NCBI GenBank assembly: GCA_017303395.1
Contig: JAFLBN010000027.1
Location: 1-36,160 of the forward strand
Direction of reading: 5' to 3'
From: Chitinophagales bacterium
Lineage (GTDB): Bacteria > Bacteroidota > Bacteroidia > Chitinophagales > Chitinophagaceae
DNA: 36,160 nucleotides
In this document: piece by piece, positions 34,178 through 36,160 of the stretch
How positions within the stretch are numbered: position 1 is the stretch's first letter
Layout of the letters: each line of letters opens with the position of its first letter
Notes under the pieces: generated by a model
Databases searched by the model: none
The model's input: only the letters and a program-made list of their open reading frames with translations
What the model was told of the DNA's origin: nothing
Position numbers and translations under genes: made by a program

Positions 34178-34217
34178 TCATTAGCTAATAATCACATCAG
34201 CTAATCAGCTCATTAAC
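34178..34217. repeat. Second copy of the octamer repeat element, inverted relative to 811-840
   Basis: Bases 34183-34199 are the exact reverse complement of 811-827. Relative to that copy one 8-base unit seems to be missing, and further octamer-like units (gctaatca, gctcatta) follow at 34200-34215. It sits in the gap before the VWA protein. Confidence 0.55.
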
Positions 34218-34219
34218 CT

Positions 34220-34227
34220 TATATTTG
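34220..34227 (+). promoter_or_regulatory. Candidate -7 box of the VWA gene, leaderless
   Basis: TATATTTG, an exact TAnnTTTG match, four bases before the GTG start at 34232. Confidence 0.4.
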
Positions 34228-34231
34228 ATAC

Positions 34232-36160
34232 GTGAGTTTTCTCTACCCTTTATTTCTGCTGGCGGGGCTAACGCTTGCCATACCCGTACTGATACACCTG
34301 TTCAACCTGCGCAGGTACAAGACGGTTATGTTTCCGCATACCCGTTTTCTGAAAAGCATACAGCTGAAATCGCAGAAACAATCACAACTGAAATATAAAT
34401 GGCTGTTGGCACTGCGCTTGCTGTTTCTGGCAGCTACGGTGCTGGCATTTGCACAACCATTTTTTGCAGGCAATAAAAAAGATACGACCAACAGGCTGCA
34501 GGTTATCTATCTGGATAATTCGGGTAGTATGAGTGTAAAGAAAGGCGCGCGTACCTTGTTTGAAACCGCACGGGATGCTGCACGCGAACAGATACGCCAT
34601 GCTGCCACAGGTACACGCTTCCTGCTGCTGACAAACGACAAGCCAGCTAGCTATCAGCCACTGCCTGCAGATAAAGTACTGACGTTGCTGAACACAATAG
34701 ATATAAGTGCCAACAGCAAGCCTGCAGACAAAACACTGGCAACTGTCAACAGCATTATGCAGAGCGAGTCTTTTGCGGCGGCAGATGTATATTATTACTC
34801 AGATTTTCAGCAGAGTGGGTTTCCTGCCAAGGCAGATAAGAATCTGCTGCGCAACATACACTTCTATGGTGTGCCCGTGCAGGCAAGTGCTGCGGGCAAT
34901 GTGTTTATAGACACGGCTTACATGGACGCTCCTGTATTGCAAAGCGGCATACAAAACAGGCTGATAGTGCACAGCCGCATAGCGGGTGATGCACCGAAAG
35001 AAAATCCTGTATTGCAACTCACCATCAACGGACAGGTAAAAAGTGCTTCTGCACTGCATTTCAACGACAAAAACGAAAGTGCCGATACCCTCAGCTTTTC
35101 TGTAAACGATGCCAACTGGCAGCGTATGGTACTCACCATCAACGATGCTTCTGTCAGGTTTGATGATACATTCCGCATCAGCGCACGCAGTGCCCCCAGC
35201 CTGAATGTACTGGTAATGAATGAAGGACAGCCTAACCCATACATACAAGCTGCTTTCCGTGCCTACAATGGTTTTCAGCTTACCCAATCGGGCATCAACC
35301 AAAACGTAAATGACTGGCAGCAGTACAATCTGGTTATTCTCAACGGCATCACCCGTATGGATGCAGCTATGGGCAAGGCTATTGCTAATGCACTACAGCA
35401 GGGGCAGAGCATCTGCATCTTCCCAGCACGTGGTACCGATGCAACTGCAATGAACGATGGGCTGCAACAAATAGCGGATATTAAGATAACTGGTATAGAT
35501 ACGGCTTCTCAGGCTGCAACCGGCCTGCAACAGGGCAGCGATCTGGTGCGCGATATGTTTGAACGCATACCGGAAAACATACAATTACCGGTTGCAAACT
35601 GGCACTATAAAATAGACGCGGGCTTGTCTGCCAATCAGCAGGCAGTGCTCAGCTTCCGCAGTGGTGACCCTATGTTGGCTAAATACTTGCCATCAAAAGG
35701 CAGCCTGTACATCAGTGCCGTGGCGGCAGATATGCAGTCGGGCAATTTTGCCGGTAGCTATTTCTTTGTGCCCTTCCTGTACCAGATGGCGATGCAAAGC
35801 CGTGGCGGCGATATGTATGCGCTGACACTGGGCAAACAGCAGGTTGCTTTCATTCCTTTTGAAGGTACGGGCGAACGCAATATGGTACACATATACGGAA
35901 AAGGTATAGATGCCATACCACCACAACGCCCGGGTGGCAAGGGGCTGGATGTGTTTCCGGATATGGCAGTGCAGCAGGCAGGTTTTTACACCATCAGTGC
36001 GCCAGGCAGCGATACGGCTTTGGTGGCAATGAACAATAACAGAGACGAGTCTGTCCTGAACACATGGGCCATCGGCGATTTGAAAAAGCAATGGGACGGA
36101 GATAATATATATTGGCTGAGTACTGCCGAAATAAGCAGTGCCAACCATAGTTCTGCCCTC
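34232..36160 (+). CDS. BatA-domain VWA membrane protein, cut by right edge
   Basis: 643 codons are open from a GTG at 34232 to the last base of the window, with no stop, so the C-terminus is missing. The N-terminus has a helix at 5-24, the BatA signature IPVLIHLFNLRRYKTVMFPH (about 17-36) and a second helix near 58-77. A von Willebrand factor A domain follows with MIDAS residues Asp95, Ser97 and Ser99 (DNSGSM). The remaining 450 residues would face the periplasm; no further motif is recognised. Long BatA-VWA proteins of this kind are frequent in Bacteroidota envelopes; their job is unclear. An in-frame stop at 34226-34228 limits the start to 34232. Confidence 0.85.
   Translation, partial: MSFLYPLFLLAGLTLAIPVLIHLFNLRRYKTVMFPHTRFLKSIQLKSQKQSQLKYKWLLALRLLFLAATVLAFAQPFFAGNKKDTTNRLQVIYLDNSGSMSVKKGARTLFETARDAAREQIRHAATGTRFLLLTNDKPASYQPLPADKVLTLLNTIDISANSKPADKTLATVNSIMQSESFAAADVYYYSDFQQSGFPAKADKNLLRNIHFYGVPVQASAAGNVFIDTAYMDAPVLQSGIQNRLIVHSRIAGDAPKENPVLQLTINGQVKSASALHFNDKNESADTLSFSVNDANWQRMVLTINDASVRFDDTFRISARSAPSLNVLVMNEGQPNPYIQAAFRAYNGFQLTQSGINQNVNDWQQYNLVILNGITRMDAAMGKAIANALQQGQSICIFPARGTDATAMNDGLQQIADIKITGIDTASQAATGLQQGSDLVRDMFERIPENIQLPVANWHYKIDAGLSANQQAVLSFRSGDPMLAKYLPSKGSLYISAVAADMQSGNFAGSYFFVPFLYQMAMQSRGGDMYALTLGKQQVAFIPFEGTGERNMVHIYGKGIDAIPPQRPGGKGLDVFPDMAVQQAGFYTISAPGSDTALVAMNNNRDESVLNTWAIGDLKKQWDGDNIYWLSTAEISSANHSSAL

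Overview
This window looks like the chromosome of a Bacteroidota bacterium, most likely of the Chitinophagaceae/Sphingobacteriia type. The evidence is gene content (a flexirubin- or aryl-polyene-like pigment locus at the left edge, a BatA-type VWA membrane protein at the right edge, an NtrY-like giant sensor kinase, an NtrC-type regulator without a DNA-binding domain) and signals: almost no Shine-Dalgarno sequences, and repeated matches to the Bacteroidota -7 promoter box TAnnTTTG just upstream of genes. It is gene-dense: I find no gap longer than about 190 bases without a gene, and no rRNA, tRNA, CRISPR array, transposase or phage gene.

Layout. 1-4905: the end of a pigment-type locus (3' half of an aromatic amino acid lyase, a FabG-type reductase, a ketosynthase), interrupted by a divergent pair made of a tandem-SRPBCC protein and a GlxA-type regulator. 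4956-7675: housekeeping genes (endonuclease III, a secreted thioredoxin-like protein, flavin prenyltransferase UbiX, MazG). 7676-11392: a 1238-residue sensor kinase. 11394-13463: MurB and a dipeptide epimerase, a cell-wall pair. 13506-15552: a GT39 glycosyltransferase and a small unknown protein. 15586-18196: small unknown, lipocalin-like, omega-amidase and lipoprotein genes. 18245-21886: an RND/MMPL exporter and an AT-rich gene for an unknown membrane-anchored protein. 21881-24421: a leftward group (DUF1003, CDGSH Fe-S protein, NUDIX hydrolase) and a pirin with a striking palindromic operator candidate. 24597-26523: a MORN-repeat protein with a sigma-54-type response regulator. 26574-31989: dnaN, an arylsulfotransferase-like protein and alaS. 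32181-34098: an AhpD-like protein, a DUF1348 protein and an AraC regulator. 34232 to the right edge: a BatA/VWA protein that runs off the window.

How it works together. Most of the window is core metabolism, cell envelope and replication/translation, in short operons separated by strong bidirectional hairpin terminators. The sensor kinase at 7676 and the HTH-less response regulator at 25360 have NtrY/NtrX-like architecture and could be partners, although they are about 14 kb apart. I do not see a clearly new defence or mobile system. The most unusual signals are regulatory: a 20-bp perfect palindrome on the pirin promoter, a family of degenerate 8-bp tandem repeats in intergenic gaps, promoter boxes so close to start codons that the transcripts should be leaderless, a DnaA box on the dnaN promoter, and a long hairpin inside the AhpD/DUF1348 gap.
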